A stretch of DNA of 64,000 nucleotides from Aristolochia californica (GCA_029961685.1 JARWKL010000010.1:22294067-22358066), one strand, 5' to 3'. Positions 1 to 11,729 are shown, counted from the first letter of the stretch. Numbers and translations are program-made. Notes: generated by a model from the sequence alone, not told the origin.

Positions 1-366
1 TATAATCGAGGAAAGTAGTAGAGTCCAATTACAATAAAACTACCTTTGTCTCAATTACACCCAAACTTTAACACTTAAAGATAAGTTCTAGCATAATTAA
101 ATAACTCAACATAGATAAAAGAAAAACATAACTCAAACTATAACTCTTCTAGAACGTGACCATAAGATAAAGATGCCTTTGTGAGTCCTTCTTGATCTTC
201 CAACTTATGAGATAAGGATGTCAGCTCGTGGTAATCATGGTAGGTCCTACTTCTTATGTGCTTGGGCCCATCTTGTGGGCCTTCCTTGGTCGTGCGGCTC
301 ATCTTATAAAACCCTTAGATATGTAGGTCTTCCTTGGTCGTGTGGGCTTGGGCCTATCTTCCAATA
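1..366 (-). repeat. N1 LTR, partial (window edge)
   Basis: This is an LTR of the N1 family cut by the window start. Its outer end (about 361-366) reads CCAATA where other copies have CCAACA. It holds the GTGGGCTTGGGCC/TTCCTTGGTCGTG repeats typical of the U3 region. Confidence 0.8.
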
Positions 367-2020
367 ATCCCTCTCAAGCTGAGGGTGAGAGAACATCATG
401 AACTCCCAGCTTACAACAAATCATGTATAGAATCTTTTTTATATAAAATGGCACATCTTCTAATATGCCTTCATCTTCCAACACTCCCCCTCACACTGTT
501 ACGTCCTCCATGAGGCCCTGCTGGCATAATATAAGTGAGAGTCAAAATTACTCCTAGTTGGTAAGACATTGCTCCATACTCCAATCCTAATGCTGGATGT
601 AGTGCACACTCCGTCTTCTGTAGGTAGTGCACCTATCGGCATTGCTTTTAAGTGTCCACCACCGTGTCCCTCCACAGGACAACAACTCTCAAGTGGTAGG
701 AGTAATAAAAACCATTACAAGGGGTAGTGGGTTTATTTATAATGGTGTCCAGATCCGGACACCGACTCTCATGGTATCCCAACCGTGATATTTTTTAGAG
801 TTAAATTTATCATGTTGTCCCAATCCAGGCACCGAGTCTCATCGTGTCCCAACTGTGATATTTTTTTAGAATCAAATGAATTATGGTATGAGAAAAGGTA
901 GTGAAGCCACCTCTTCTTCGATAATAATGTCTCATCCAAAGAGACATAATATTAGCAGTTGTAATGTAACACAACCATCTTCCAACACATATAACACGAA
1001 CCAAAATAATAAACCTCGTAAAAGGACCCATGAAATAATCATAATCCAATATAAATCTTAGATGCATAAGCTTCATCTTTCATGTTCCCTCTTTCTTGAA
1101 TATTTTGGTCACATAAACTTATCCACAACATATGAAATAAAATACCTCCTTTTTGTACTTCTTCTACTTCTCCCCGTCAAGCGAGGAGGTAATGGCAGTG
1201 ATCCCAGCTTGAACCAAATATCATAGAAGTAGCAATAAGCCAAAATAATAAAGATGTAATAATCCATTAAACCAGGGAGAAGGGAGATATTTTCCTGATA
1301 TAGCAACTCAAACATTGACGCAAAACAAAGTGCATAAATTTGGATTTTTCAATACAACAGAATACCAGCATGACCTTTGATTCTTCCAATGCGAATATAT
1401 CTTTAAATATAGATCAGATTGACATGAAATTTTCTCCTTATGAAACTATACTTAAATAAATTTCATCCAAGTATTACTTCCCTTCATAAAATATAATTAT
1501 CAGAAGATAAATAATCTGAAAGATTTTTGTATCTGTTATCAAGCCAAACTACGTATTGTTTCTTCTTTTTTTCCAGAATGACCATTGACTCTTCTAAGTT
1601 CAATATCTCCTTGTAAAAAAATCATACCGAGATTTTTTTGAATAGGTAAGAAAAATTACTTACATATATTTCTTTTGATATATAATTCTTTATAAAAGTC
1701 TCTTTCTTGATAGCATAAAATATCTCATAAGTTGAAACTTTCTGTTGCTACTCGAACCTCTTTTGCAATCTGACCTTTGCTGCTTCAAATATAGATTTCT
1801 CCTTGTAGATAACTCAGATAAAAAATTGGTTGAATAGGTAAAAGAATAGACTTACAGATATTTATTTTTTTATATATTTCTCCATATAAATTCTAGTTCT
1901 TGATATCATAAAATACCTCAAAATCTGAAGCTTTCTGCTGCTGCTCAAACCTTTTTGCCATTTGACCTTCGATCATTCAAATATCGATATCTCTCTATAG
2001 ATAAATCTGATTGGAAAAAA
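367..2020 (-). repeat. N1 internal region, primer-site end deleted
   Basis: Non-coding internal domain. In plus orientation it contains the polypurine end (367-380), the conserved block with the GGACAAC..CTCTCAAGTGGTAGGAG motif (about 660-700), short 'cccaaccgtgatatttttt' repeats (780-870), and decayed 190-bp modules (1370-2010). Compared with 2461-4140 it lacks about 200 bp, including the primer site. It joins the next LTR at 2021 with that LTR's first T missing. This deletion should make the copy unable to prime reverse transcription. Confidence 0.75.
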
Positions 2021-2460
2021 GTTGAATTTATGGAAAAGAGAAATAATTCATTGACTTTAATAACTTGTTGTAGTCAGAGTACATGAACCTCTATTTATAA
2101 TAGAGGAAGGTAGTAGAGTCCAATTACAATAAAACTACCCTTGTCCCAATTACACCCAAACTCTAACACTTAAAGATTAGTCCTAACATAATTAAATAAC
2201 TCAATATAGATAAAAGACAAACATAACTCAAACTAAAACTCTTCTTTAACATGACCATAAGATAAGATACTTTTTTGAGTCCTTCTTGATCTTCCAACCG
2301 ATGTGATAAGGATGCTAGCTCATGGCAATCATTGTGGGTCCTACTTCTTATGTGTTTGGGCCCATCTTGTGGGTCTTCCTTGGTTGTGTGGCCCATCTTA
2401 TAATAATCTTAGATATGTGGGTCTTCCTTGGTCGTATGGGCTTGAGCTTTTCTTCCAACA
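2021..2460 (-). repeat. N1 LTR (shared, second)
   Basis: 440-bp LTR running from GTTGAATTTATGG to CTTCCAACA in plus orientation. It serves as 5' LTR of one unit and 3' LTR of the next. It contains the palindromic TATA region at 2088-2106 and the GGCCCA-rich U3 repeats at about 2330-2450. Confidence 0.85.
2088..2106 (-). promoter_or_regulatory. Probable LTR TATA box inside a palindrome
   Basis: The minus strand reads CCTCTATTATAAATAGAGG: a TATAA core flanked by seven perfectly inverted bases on each side. The same motif recurs in the N1 LTRs, for example near 4208, 16209, 22052 and 38466. Its position in the R-proximal half of the LTR fits a Pol II core promoter. That role is inferred; no transcript evidence is available here. 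Confidence 0.6.
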
Positions 2461-2847
2461 CTCCCCCTCAAGTTGGGGGTGAGAGAATAACATGAACTCT
2501 CAGCTTGCTGCAAATGATGTATAGAATATTTTTGTATAAAATGGCACATCTTCCAATATGCCTTCATCTTCCAACATTCCCCCTCACGTTGTTGCGTCCT
2601 TCCATGAGGCCATGCTGGCATAATATAAATGAGAGTAAAAATCACTCCTAGCTAGTAAGTCATTGTTTCATACTCCAGTCCTAATGCTGGATGCAGGGTA
2701 CACTTTGTCTTCTATCAGTAGTGTGTCTATCGGCATTGCTCTGAAGTGTCCACCACTGTGTTCCTCCATAGGACAACGACTCTCAAGTAGTAGGAGTCAT
2801 AAGAGCCATTACGGAGAAGGGACATAGATGTAATAATAAGTTCCTCC

Positions 2848-3020
2848 GTCATGGTTTCCCAACTGTGATATTTTTTTTTTTGACAGGGCCCATCATAGTT
2901 TCCCAACCGTGATATTTTTTGATAGGGTATCCTCCGTCATGGTTTCCCAACCGTGATATTTTTTAATAGGGTATCTTCTGTCATGGTTTCCAAACCGTGA
3001 TATTTTTTAACGGGGTAAAA
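2848..3020 (-). repeat. Minisatellite of the N1 3' region
   Basis: Four tandem copies of a 40-48 bp unit. In plus orientation each contains 'tttcccaaccgtgatatttttt' variants followed by a short spacer such as GACAGGGCCCATCATAG or GATAGGGTATCCTCCGTCATGG. Copy number differs in other N1 elements: two or three decayed copies at 770-870 and 4980-5080, four at 39910-40090. Confidence 0.8.
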
Positions 3021-4128
3021 TGAAGGATGATATGAGGCCACCTCTTCTTCAATTATAATGTCCCCAAAGAGACATAATAGCAGCAACTGTATATAACACG
3101 ACCATCTTCCAACACATATAACATGAACCAAATAATAAACTTTGTAAAAGAACCCATGAAATAATCTGATATAAAAAAAATTTCTTAGATGCACAAGCTT
3201 CATCTTTTGTGCTCCCCCTTTCTTGAATATTTTGGTCGCATAAACTTATTAACAACATATGAAATAAAATACCTCTTTCTTGTACTTCTTCTATTTCTCC
3301 CCCTCAACCAGGGAGGTAACGGCAGTGATCCCAGCTTCAACCAATTATCATAGATGTACCCATAAGCCCAAATAACATAGATGTATAAATAAACCCTCAA
3401 ACCAGGGAGGAGTGAGATATTTTATGATATATCAACTCAAAAAGTGACGCAAAACAATGGGCAAAAATTCTGATTTTTCAATACTATAGAATACCAACAT
3501 GACCTTTGATTCTTCTGATGCGAGTATTTCTTTAAATATGGATCATATTGACATGAAATTTTCTCCATCCAAAACTAGACTTAAATACTTTCATCCAAGT
3601 ATAACTTCTAGACATAAAATATAATTATCATAAGCTAAATAATCTGATAGATTTCAGTCTCTGTCATCTGGTCGAACTAAGTACTGTTTGTCCTTTTTTT
3701 CCAGAATGACCATTGACTATTCCAAGATCAATATCTCTTTATAAGAACATCATACCGAGAATTGGTTGAATAAGTAAGAAAATAGACTTACAGATCTTTC
3801 TTTTGATATATAATTTTTCATATAAAGTCTCTTTCTTAATAGCATAAAATACCTCAGAATTTGAGGCTTTCTGCTGCAGCTCGAACCTCTTTTTCTATTT
3901 GACCTTTGCTACTTCAACTATCATTTTTCTTTGGAAAGTAGACCCCAATATATTTCCTTAAATATATAATTTGAAATATTAAAAACTTCATATAGAGGTA
4001 AAAAAGGCAAAGAAAACTAGAGGTATAGGGGCTGAAAAAAATAACTACCAACCTAGACTTAGGGTTTAGGGTATAGAGAAAAGGATTACATTACCCACGT
4101 GAGTTGACCAAGTCAACTCACAGAACAT

Positions 4129-4140
4129 ACTCTGATACCA
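4129..4140 (-). other. N1 primer-binding site (tRNA-iMet)
   Basis: The minus strand reads TGGTATCAGAGT directly after the LTR end at 4141. It matches the 3' end complement of plant initiator Met tRNA (TGGTATCAGAGC) except at the last base. Confidence 0.85.
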
Positions 4141-4579
4141 TGTTGAATTTATGTAAAAGAGAAATACTTCATTGACTTCAATAACTTGTTGTAATCAGGG
4201 TACATGAATCTCTATTTATAATAGAGGAAGGTAGTAGAGTCCAATTACAATAAAACTACATTTGTTTCAATTACACCCAAACTCTAACACTTAAAGATTA
4301 GTCCTAGCATAATTAAATAACTAAATATAGATAAAAGAAAAACATAACTCAAACTAGAACTCTTCTAGGACGTGACCATAAGATAAAGATGCCTTTGTGA
4401 GTCCTTGATCTTCCAACTTATGTGATAAGGATGTCAGCTCGAGGTAATCATGGTGGGTCCTACTTCTTATGTGCTTGGGCCCATCTTGTGGGCCTTCCTC
4501 GGTCGTGTGGTCCATCTTATAATACTCTTATATATGTGGGCCTTCCTTGGTCATGTGGGTTATCGCCTATCTTCCAACA
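4141..4579 (-). repeat. N1 LTR (shared, third)
   Basis: 439-bp LTR with the standard plus-orientation ends TGTTGAATTT and CTTCCAACA. Its primer site lies on the left and a polypurine complement (CTCTCTCTCAAG, slightly mutated) on the right. Confidence 0.85.
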
Positions 4580-5627
4580 CTCTCTCTCAAGTTGGGGGTG
4601 AGAGAAAAACATGAACTCCCAGCTTGTTGCACATGATGTATAAAATCTTTTTTGTATAAAATGACACATGTTCCAATATGCATTTATCTTCCAACACTCC
4701 CCCTCATGTTGTTGTGTCCTTCCATGAGGCCCTACTGGCATAATATAAGTGAGAGTAAAAATCACTCCTAGCTAGTAAGCCATTGCTCTATACTCCACTC
4801 CTAATGTTGGATGTAGGGCACACTCCGTCTTCTGTAGGTAGGGTGTCTATCAGCATTGCTTTGAAGTGTCCACCACCGTGTCCCTCCACAGGACAACGAC
4901 TCTCAAGTGGTAGGAGTAAGAAAAACCATTACAAGGAGGTAGTGGGTTTATTTATGGTATCCCAATCCGAATACCGACTCTCATGGTATCCCAACCGTGA
5001 TATTTTTTAGAGTTAAATTTATCATGTTGTCCCAATCCGAGCACCGACTCTCATTGTGTCCCAGCCGTGATTTTTTTTAGACTTAAATAAATTATGGTAT
5101 GAGAAACGGTACTGTGGCCACCTCTTGTTCAATAATAATGTCTCATCCAATGAGACATAATAGTAGTAGTTTTAATATAACACAACCATCTTTCAACACA
5201 TATCACATGAACCAAAATAATAAACCTTGTAAAAGGACCCATAAAATAATCATAATCCAATATAAATCTTAGATGCATAAGCTTCTCATGTCATGCTCCC
5301 CCTTTCTTGAATATTTTGGTCACATAAACTTATCCACAACATATGGAATAAAATACCTCCTTGTACTTCTTCTACTTCTCCCCCTCAAGCTGGGAAGTAA
5401 TGGCAATGATCCCAACTTGAACCAAATATCATAGATATAGCAATAAGCCTAAATAATAAAGATGTAATAATCCATTAAACTGAGGAGAAGTGAGATATTT
5501 TCCTGATATAGCAACTCAAACAGTGACGCAAAACAAAGAGCATAAATTCAAAACTTTCAATACAATAAAATACAAGTATGACCTTTGATTCTTCCAATGC
5601 GAATATATCTTTAAATATAGATCAGAT
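4580..5627 (-). repeat. N1 internal region, left half of a split copy
   Basis: Non-coding N1 internal sequence, interrupted exactly after CAGAT (5623-5627) by the N2a insertion. The remainder resumes at 15320 with the same CAGAT. Confidence 0.85.
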
Positions 5628-5702
5628 TGTTGGAAGACAGGGTTCAAACTCACACGACCAAGGAAGGTCGACATATCCAAGTGTATAGAAGATAGGCCCA
5701 AC
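5628..5702 (+). repeat. N2a 5' LTR remnant
   Basis: About 75 bp align with the start of the 3' LTR at 14882 (TTGGAAGACAGGG...CACACGACCAAGGAAGG). The match then stops abruptly, so most of the 5' LTR has been deleted or replaced. Confidence 0.7.
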
Positions 5703-6175
5703 CCTTGAGTCTTGAGTTTAGTATCCTTGCTTGTCTTTATTTTTCGTCCATCGTCTCTGTCCCCTTCTAGTCGACCTCTATCATATTACTCAATGAACAA
5801 CAGAATGAAAGCACAATTGATGGTTTCTGCTCCATTGCTAACAGCGCTCTCATCCTGCTCTATTGCTCTTTATCTGTCTGATCGCTGTTGATTTCTCGTC
5901 CTTGTTGATCGTCCAGCAGCTTCATCGACTTCTAAGCTAATAATCCCTGCTTTCCTTTCTGTTGCTAAGTCGACACTCGTGAAATTTTTTCAGCTTGGCA
6001 TAAGCAGTATTCACACATTGGCGTCATTCCAGCAATCTCTTAGCAACAATCAAGGATCATTTTTTTGTTATCTCTCTTTGGAAATTGTTGTATATATCAG
6101 ATTAGAAGTCTAATCTCTTGCTGAATCAAATTGTTGCTGCTTTGCTACTGCTAGGTATCAGAGACATGATCGTAA
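5703..6175 (+). repeat. N2a internal region, left part
   Basis: Pyrimidine-rich, non-coding sequence that continues at 12681 after copia-T is removed. A degraded primer-site-like string, AGGTATCAGAGA, lies at about 6153-6164. I see no reading frame of substance. Confidence 0.5.
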
Positions 6176-6499
6176 TGTAAGCCTCAAAGATGAATTTCTA
6201 ATAACAACATGAAATTTATTATATAAATTAAACGGAAGCTAAATCATACCTCCTTCCATACGCTTCAAATTTCGTTCTCTGTTCGGCGCTTCCGATCTCT
6301 GGACACTCACGGCGATGGCTCAACTGAAGGGCTTGAGAGACGAGACAGGGGACCGAAAACACTTAACTGAAGCCAACCTCCCATCAAGGTTTTTCATGGC
6401 TTCATGTTACCGAGGGAGTTACAACTGCCGGAAGTTGCAACTGTCAGAAGTTTGAGACCACGTTAATGAGAAAACCGTTTCTCATAAAAATGGTTAACA
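6176..6499 (-). repeat. copia-T 3' LTR
   Basis: 324 bp, plus-orientation ends TGTAAGCC and GGTTAACA. It is followed by the complement of the polypurine tract (TTCTCCCACTTGG, 6500-6512). Confidence 0.9.
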
Positions 6500-6783
6500 T
6501 TCTCCCACTTGGTCCAAACTTCTAATAGAATCTTAAACCCATCGATAATCTGAATTTAAGTAATAAATACATGAATCATGGCGATAGGTCCTCTAATGAT
6601 GAGTATTATCTTCCATGTATTACTATGTATGTATTACTTATACTTTATGAATAAACCCTATGTTTACTCTTGGTCCAACACAGATGAATTTTCTCAAAAA
6701 TTAAAGTGCACTTAAATATGAGAAAAAAACATCACATTAATTAAGAATTTCACTGAAATAACATTGTTCATACACTGAAAAAT

Positions 6784-7143
6784 TTACATAATGGAACCAA
6801 GTCCCATATTCACAACATGATCCTTGAATTTAAACGGTGACATGCCCTTGGTCAAAGGATTTGCGATCATTAAGTCAGTGCTTACGTGCTCAATGACCAC
6901 TTTCTTTTCTTTAACACATTCTCTTATGGCCAAATACTTTATGTCGATGTGTTTACTTCGACTTCCACTTTTGTTGTTTTTGGCCATAAAAACAGCAGCT
7001 GAATTATCGCAATATATTCTTAATGACCTAGAGATAGAATCCATAATTCTAAGCCCAGAAATGAAACTCTTAAGACATACACCATGTGAAGTAGCCTCAA
7101 AACAGGAAACTAACTCGGCTTCCATAGTCGACGTGGCAGTCAA
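6784..7143 (-). pseudogene. copia-T RNase H domain
   Basis: 119-codon frame corresponding to the C-terminal RNase H of a Ty1/copia Pol, which removes the RNA strand during reverse transcription. Recognisable motifs are STMEAE (the catalytic Glu region), YCDNSAA (catalytic Asp) and SKHIDIKY. The end, HVVNMGLGSIM, is typical of this element type and lies about 280 bp before the 3' LTR. It is separated from the RT frame by one in-frame stop at about 7144-7146, where the family usually has Gln (WRSSK-stop-T). The rest of the domain looks intact. Confidence 0.85.
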
Positions 7144-7146
7144 GGT

Positions 7147-8296
7147 CTATTTGGAACTCCTCCATGATATTGCTCCACTGGCCAACAAGAAAATGTATCC
7201 TGATGTTGATTTGCGGGAATCAATACAGCCAGCAAAGTCAGAATCTGAGTAACCAATGACTTCTAGATTGTCCGTCCGCCTATACATCAACATGTAGTCT
7301 TTGTTTCCTTGAAGGTACCTCATTACTTTCTTTGCAGCTCTCCAGTGGTCTAACCCGGGATTACTCTGATATCGCCCCAACATTCCAACAACAAATACAA
7401 TATCAGGTCTTGTGTAGACTTGAACATACGTTAGGCTTCCGACAGCAGAAGCATATGGAATGTCCTTCATTTGTTCCCTTTCAAGGTCGTTCTTCGGGCA
7501 TTGGTTCAAATTGAACCTATCACCCTTCACAATGGGAGCTTCACTTGGTGAACAACTCTTCATCTGAAATCTCTCTAACACTGTATTAATACAGGTTTCC
7601 TGAGACAGACCTAAGATACCTCGAAATATGTCTCTATGAATCTTAATGCCAATGACATAAGATGCCTCACCCATATCCTTTATATCGAAATTGTTAGAGA
7701 GAAATTGTTTCACCTCATGTAGAAAACCCATATCATTGGTTGCTAGTAAAATGTCATCCACATATAAAACAAGAAAACAGATTTTACTCCCACTGACCAT
7801 CTGGTATATACATTGATCCATAATGTTTTCTACAAACCCGAATGAAGAAATTACAGTATGAAATTTCAAATACCATTGGCGGGATGCTAGTTTTAATCCA
7901 TATTTTGACTTTTTTAGCTTGCAAACCAATTGGGCACCATCACTAGAGGGGAATCCTTCAGGTTGTTTCATGTAAATCTCCTCCTCTAGATCTCCATTGA
8001 GAAATGTTATTTTCACATCCATTTGTTGCAGCTCTAAGTCAAAATGGGCTACTAATGCCAAAATAATGAGCAATGAATCTTTCTTAGATACAAGAAAAAA
8101 AGTTTCCTTGTAATTAATTCCTTTTTTTCTGAGTGAATCCCTTAGCAACGAGTCTTGCCTTGTATCGGTTAATGTTGCCTAATGAGTCTTTCTTTGTTTT
8201 AAAGACACATTTACATCCAATGGCTTTAAATCCACTAGGCAACTCAACAAGATCCCAGACTTCGTTACTCTTCATAGAATTCATCTCTTCCTTCAT
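7147..8296 (-). pseudogene. copia-T reverse transcriptase
   Basis: Two overlapping frames (8114-8296 and 7147-8148) together encode a Ty1/copia reverse transcriptase. The N-terminal piece has the KARLVAKGFTQ motif. The main piece has MDVKITFLNGDL near residue 43 and the YVDD catalytic motif at residues 129-132 (about 7753-7764). It ends with the RNase H start DSDFAGCIDSRKSTSGY. A frameshift near 8120-8148 separates the two parts. The catalytic Asp pair is kept, so inactivation comes from the frameshift and stops, not from loss of the active site. Confidence 0.88.
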
Positions 8297-8725
8297 GGCA
8301 TTGTACCATAATTCTGATTATTTGCAACTCATGGCTTCTGAAAAATAAATGGGATTGTTTGCGGTTCCAATGTCAGATTCTTGCAGATACACAATTTAAT
8401 CATCAGGAATTGCTGATCTCCTGAGTCTAGTAGATCTTCATAATGTAGAACCATCATTTTCCTGAGAAGTAAGTGGTTCAACTAGTTGTTCAAAAGTGCT
8501 TGGCAACTCTTGAAGTACCTGATCTACTGGAATGTTGTCAGCAATTTGTGGAACTTCAATGATTGGTTGTTCAACACCAGTTTGTACTTGAGGGGTGCTG
8601 TGAACAATAACCAATCTATCACTTGAGGTGGAAGGTTGAGATTCTGAATGATCCTTCTCAAAAACTATGTTCTGAGTTGTATTCCTCCCACTGATTAAGT
8701 CATTTTCAAGAAATTCTGTATTTTT
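8297..8725 (-). pseudogene. copia-T integrase-RT linker, degraded
   Basis: 430 bp between recognisable integrase and RT domains. This stretch is normally a poorly conserved coding linker. Short frames exist but several stops are present and no domain can be named. Confidence 0.5.
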
Positions 8726-9480
8726 TTATTCCACAATCCTAGTGTTGTGAGATGGACAATAAAATATGTAACCTTTAGACCTTTCAACATATCCAATGAA
8801 ATACCCACTAATGGTCCTTGGGTCAAACTTCTTCTCTTGTGGATTATAAATTCTCACTTCAGACGAGCATCCCCAAATGCGCATATATCGCAAACTCGGT
8901 TTCCAACCTTTCCATAATTCAAATGGCATTTTTGGAACAACCTTGGTTGGAACTCGGTTTAATAGATACACTGCCATCTTAAGTGCTTCAGGCCACAAGG
9001 ATCTAGGAAGATTGGAGTTGCTAAGCATACTCCGCACCTTGCCTAATAATGTTCGGTTTCTTCTTTCTGCAACACCATTTTGGTCCGGAGAACTAGGCAT
9101 GGTATATTGGGCAATAATCCCATATTCTTGAAGAAACTTTGCAAATGGCCCAGGTGTTTGTCCATTCTTTGTGTATCTACCATAGTATTCCCCACTTCTA
9201 TCTGATCTCACGATCTTAATTTGCTTACCGCATTGTGTCTCTACTTCAGCCTTAAAGATCTTAAAGGCATCTAATGCTTTATTCTTGTTATAAAGCATGT
9301 AGAGATACATGTATCGTGAGGAATCATCTATAAAATAGATGAAGTATTTCTGACCATGTGAGTCCATGTCTGGACTACATATATCAGTATGTATCATCTT
9401 TAAGATGGTTGAACTCCTATTGGCACCTTTCTTTGACTTGTTAGTCTGTTTTCCCTTAATGCAGTCTACACAAGTTCTAA
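8726..9480 (-). pseudogene. copia-T integrase core
   Basis: A frame of 223 codons carries the integrase catalytic core that inserts the element cDNA. The DDE residues can be placed: Asp in [10 protein letters not shown], Asp in [10 protein letters not shown], Glu in [30 protein letters not shown] and the [13 protein letters not shown] segment follow, as in TNT1-type Pol. The start chosen is [13 protein letters not shown], an internal Met; the true polyprotein continues upstream in another frame. A small frame break at about 9400-9465 separates it from the pre-integrase part. Confidence 0.88.
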
Positions 9481-10020
9481 ATCAGTAAAATCCAGAGTAT
9501 TAAGTACCCCTTCATTCACTAATCTTTTAATTCTATCTATGGAGATATGACCTAATCTCCGGTGCAAAAATGTAGAGGAATCCTCATTAATAACACATCT
9601 TTTATGACCAGTGTGAACATGCATTGAACCGTAAGTGGCATTGTTTTGTAAATTAATGCTATAAAGACCATCAGACAATGTACCGCTCCCAACACAATCA
9701 GACTTATAATATAAACTGAAGGATGAGTCGTAAAAGTTAAAAAAATATCCATAAGGTACAAGCCTTGAAACTGAAATCAAGTTTCTGGAGAAACTTGGAA
9801 CATAAAAGGTCTTTTCTAATTTTAAAACAAAGCAACTACTTAAAGTTAAATAGCAAGTTCCTATAGCTTCCACAAGTGAGCTCATCTGATATCCTGAGAA
9901 TATGTAATGCTCACTTCCCACTGGTTTCCTTAGGTTTTGCAAACCCTACAAGGAATTCGAGATGTAGATTGTTGATTCAGAATCAATCCACCAAGTGTAA
10001 TTATTGACATTAACCATATT
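9466..10020 (-). pseudogene. copia-T protease remnant and pre-integrase zinc domain
   Basis: The 9466-9942 frame holds the segment between protease and integrase. FLHRRLGHISIDRIKRL provides the His pair of the HHCC zinc-binding domain. Upstream, near 9950-9990, WWIDSEST marks the protease active site. Family members have Asp-Ser-Gly there; this copy has Asp-Ser-Glu, so the aspartic protease would be dead. A stop near 9943-9945 divides the two parts. Confidence 0.8.
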
Positions 10021-10840
10021 AGATTCATAACAAACAAATGAGGGTGGTGTACCTTTGTCCGCAAGCCATTTCTGAAACTTGGCGCATTCCTTCTTCATGT
10101 GTCCCTTTTTTTTACAGAAGAAACACTTGGAATCTTTCTTAGTACCAGCTTGGGGGGGTATTTTACCCTTCCCTCTTTTTTTGGTTTGATACTTGCCCTT
10201 TCCATGTGTTGCCAGCATGACACTTTCTCCTTGTTCCATCACTAGTCTCCCTTCCTCTTGAACACACATGGTCAAAACTTCATTAACTGACCCTTTATCT
10301 TTATGTGTGTTGTACAAGATTTTGAAGGGTCCATATTGGTGCAAAAGGGAATTCAAAATGTAATGCACCACGAAAGATTCTAACATATCAACCTCGAGAT
10401 TTTTTAATTGAGCCGCAATATCCCTCATTTGCAAGATGTGCTCACGCACACCTCTCATACTGGTGTGCTTTAGGGATGAGAATTTCATGATTAGGGTGCT
10501 TGCTAATGCCTTATCTGAAGTGACAAATTGAGCTACAATGGCTTTTAGCAAGTCATTGCATTTTCATATGTACGAATACCAGCAGCAATTTTAGTCTTAA
10601 TGAACATTACACTGAGGCGATTAGATTGCTCCCATCGTTCAGAAAGTGTAATTTCAGCTGCAGTGCTGGTATCAGTAATTACTGGTAGTTCGTCTTTCCT
10701 AATAGCATAATCTATGTCCATCCACCCTAAATGAAGAAGTATTCTCTCTTTCCATACCTTATAGTTATCTCCCTTAAGATCAGGGATATCACAACGAATA
10801 TCACAGAAATGTGCAGGGTGTACAACTGCATAAAGTTACA
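9946..10840 (-). pseudogene. copia-T gag
   Basis: Nucleocapsid/capsid region. The 9946-10551 frame has capsid-like helices (SDKALASTLIMKF, MRGVREHILQMRDI) and a CX2CX4HX4C zinc knuckle, CFFCKKKGHMKKEC, at its residues 143-156, after a Lys-rich stretch. The N-terminal part continues upstream (to about 10840) in another frame and includes DNYKVWKERILLHLGWMDID, a standard start region for this gag type. The two parts are separated by a stop and small deletion near 10550. Confidence 0.85.
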
Positions 10841-10924
10841 AACTACATGTTTATGTTAAAATTGAGGCCTAAATAAAATATCATGCTTTACCAATGTAAT
10901 CATGCTTAAAAATCAAAACAATTG

Positions 10925-11300
10925 ACATAAAAAACATTGCCTGTGGGCTAAATGTTTTTTAATTCAAGCAGATTCAATATTCTTGATGAGTAAACTTGAT
11001 GACAAAATTATCAAATTATTTATGAATTCATAATTCCTGTGGGTAAATTATGAATAATTTGATATTTTATACTAATTAATATAGTCAAATATAATAAATA
11101 TTTCCTGTGGGATAAAATTTATTATATTAAGTATAATTAATTACAATTAATTTCTACTTTTTCTTAATGATAACACTATCAAATTATTTATGAATTCATA
11201 ATCCCTGTGGGTAAATTATGAATAACTTGGTATTTTATCCTAACTAATAAACTCAAATATAATAAAAATTTCTGTGGGATAAAATTTATTATACCAAGTA
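10925..11300 (-). repeat. Five hairpins with a shared CTGTGGG loop
   Basis: The string CCTGTGGG occurs at 10940-10947, 11036-11043, 11104-11111 and 11204-11211, with TCTGTGGG at 11271-11278. Each sits between inverted AT-rich arms, for example ATTCATAATT / AATTATGAAT and AATATAATAAAT / ATTTATTATATT. Spacing alternates 68 and 100 bp, then 67, so part of the pattern is a dimer duplicated with a 168-bp period. In element RNA the loops would read CCCACAGG. Confidence 0.8.
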
Positions 11301-11640
11301 AAATTAGTTACAATTAATGTCTAATATTCTTTATGTGATCCTAATCATAATATATAATTTTTATTAAGTTAAAGATGTTGTGGCTACTCTCTAATTAATA
11401 AAAATTATATGGATCACTAGACATTAAATCTCATAAATGTATGAGAATAACATGAATTGCATAATTGTAACTTACACTAACAAGTTATCATTATGCACAA
11501 AATATTTTCATAAGATATGCATAGTTAAAAACTATAATATTATGCATAACTTTAATTTCCTGCATTTACATATATGCCAAAAAATGCATTAAAACTGTAA
11601 CAGAAAATAAGTTTAAAATTTCCTATATACATAACAGCTG

Positions 11641-11715
11641 ACGGTCAGTGGCCTAATGGTCAGTGGCGGCGCAATTCAATTTGCGTTTGCGCGGGTTCGA
11701 ATCCCACTGGCGCAA
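11641..11715 (+). other. tRNA-like / Pol III promoter-like sequence
   Basis: An A-box-like GTGGCCTAATGG (11648-11659) is followed 34 bp later by a consensus B box GGTTCGAATCC (11694-11704). Between them CGCAA..TTGCG can form a 5-bp anticodon-like stem. The T-arm-like GCGGG/CCCAC has one mismatch. There is no convincing acceptor stem, so this is not a functional tRNA gene. It resembles the head of a tRNA-derived SINE or a degraded tRNA. Confidence 0.45.
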
Positions 11716-11729
11716 AATCGATTTTTAAG

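Larger units (their letters stand above)
2461..4140 (-). repeat. N1 internal region, complete example
   Basis: The most complete N1 internal domain of the array (1680 bp). On the minus strand the order is: primer site (4129-4140), a 'gagttgacttggtcaactca' palindrome just downstream, AGGGTTTAGGG-like leader, three degenerate modules of about 190 bp ending in an AGCAGCAAAGGTCA or GGAAGAGTCAAAGGTCA motif, a conserved 300-bp block, a 45-bp minisatellite, the GAGAGTCGTTGTCC block, and finally the polypurine tract. No frame exceeds 90 codons and none resembles gag or pol. Confidence 0.75.

Noticed and set aside
11641..11715. A functional tRNA gene
   Set aside because: A and B boxes and an anticodon-like stem are visible, but no acceptor stem pairs and the T stem has a mismatch.
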